NCBI GenBank assembly: GCA_029706075.1
Contig: JAINUG010000165.1
Span: 1,168,258 to 1,232,257, forward strand
DNA from: Aldrovandia affinis
Taxonomy: Eukaryota; Chordata; Actinopteri; Notacanthiformes; Halosauridae
Length of the DNA stretch: 64,000 bases
Reading direction: 5' to 3'
Shown: positions 63,310 to 64,000 of the stretch, in pieces
How the letters are laid out: every line of letters starts with the position of its first letter
Numbering within the stretch: the stretch's first letter is position 1
Made by a program: the position numbers and the translations under genes
The notes under the pieces: generated by a model
The model's database searches: none
Told to the model about the DNA's origin: nothing
Seen by the model: the letters and a program-made list of their open reading frames with translations, nothing else

Positions 63310-64000
63310 GAACACTCTGCTCAGGGTACCGTAACATGCTAAAAGTTTACAGTTTACAATCACTGTGCAGCAGGTCAGTGGCTCTTTGGAGTTTAATGAG
63401 GAAATGTAATAGCACAACAGTTAAACTTTTTTTTATGGGATCAGCTGTCCTCCTTTGTGTCTCTCACTAAATGTTCCACGGGGGGTCATTTTATAGGATT
63501 TGGCCAATTTACTTTAGTTTCCTGCGATAAATGGAACTTTCTATGGGGCAGGATTTAGACAGGAGGATTATATTGTACGATCTAAGCAAAGATGTTTAAT
63601 TGGACAAAGAGAACCATAAATGCACTAAAAAAAAGCACTAATCCGACTGCATCGGTCCCAGTTTAGACCTCCTTCCAAAATAATTAAAGACTGGCCACCA
63701 AACCAATGTTTCTTCAGTGAGACAATATCTGGGCAATGTAATACGACAGACATGGTCCGCGATGGATTGTTTAAGAACAAAACTGGCTTTTCAACACACA
63801 GAGAGAGACTGGCTATTGATCGAAGACACTCCTTCCTGTGAAACGTTGCAGCCCTCAAATGCTAGCCCGCCAATGCGGACAGGGCGACGATTGCCTGAGC
63901 TGTGACAGAGTGGCACAGCGAGGGCTTGAACCTGTGGCCATCAAAGCTTCAGCGGTCCCGCAGAGTTTTGCTAACCCCTTCCTTTAATACTGATAAACAT
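63310..64000. other. intergenic end of window, no gene seen
   Basis: AT-rich then mixed DNA; no repeat family or exon recognised. Confidence 0.5.

Noticed and set aside
24798-64000. Search for neighbouring genes such as zdhhc22, cipc or ngb
   Set aside because: These flank TMEM63C in human, but I saw no DHHC motif, globin or other matching exon. Synteny cannot be claimed from this window.

Overview
The window is vertebrate nuclear DNA, almost certainly from a ray-finned fish. It has split genes with GT-AG introns, abundant CA/GA microsatellites, several tRNA-derived SINE families ending in the fish-typical 'gcgtctgctaaatg' tail, CR1-like LINE pieces, hAT and Tc1 remnants, and the common fish repeat with an (AAATC)n end. 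Species cannot be fixed from sequence alone; a non-acanthomorph teleost is a guess.

The only protein-coding host gene recognised with confidence is the 5' part of tmem63c (transmembrane protein 63C, OSCA/TMEM63 mechanosensitive channel family), on the minus strand. Eleven coding exons run right to left: 24756-24531, 17320-17241, 13170-13080, 12104-12067, 11130-10988, 9864-9813, 6332-6224, 4801-4728, 3490-3410, 1807-1687 and 1224-1091. Every junction from exon 2 to exon 11 keeps reading frame and has GT-AG sites. The exons cover the N-terminal membrane segments and the start of the cytosolic RRM-like domain; the rest of the channel lies left of position 1. Exon 1 is odd. It carries a stop-containing insertion that resembles sequence in the adjacent intron, plus an apparent one-base frame break close to the start codon, so in this assembly it does not read through.

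Layout: 1-24.8 kb is the gene, its introns filled with SINEs, minisatellites (including a 1.36-kb array of a 57-bp unit at 8.05-9.4 kb) and two CR1-like LINE copies (19.1-21.2 and 23.1-24.3 kb). From 24.8 to 64 kb is upstream or intergenic DNA (or long 5'-UTR introns) dominated by transposons: SINE families A, B, C and D, a broken Ty3/Gypsy-type gag (30.8-31.75 kb), hAT non-autonomous elements with target-site duplications, a 1,550-bp palindromic hAT element (49.3-50.9 kb), an internally deleted Tc1 element (48.2-49.1 kb) and a 5'-truncated LINE (59.5-60.1 kb).

I see no operon, CRISPR array, phage or other prokaryote-type system. The most interesting signals are the broken tmem63c exon 1, SINE copies with amplified A-box heads, the 3' tail shared by several unrelated repeat families, and the palindromic hAT family. 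An unassigned 89-codon membrane-protein-like frame at 58602-58871 also deserves a check.
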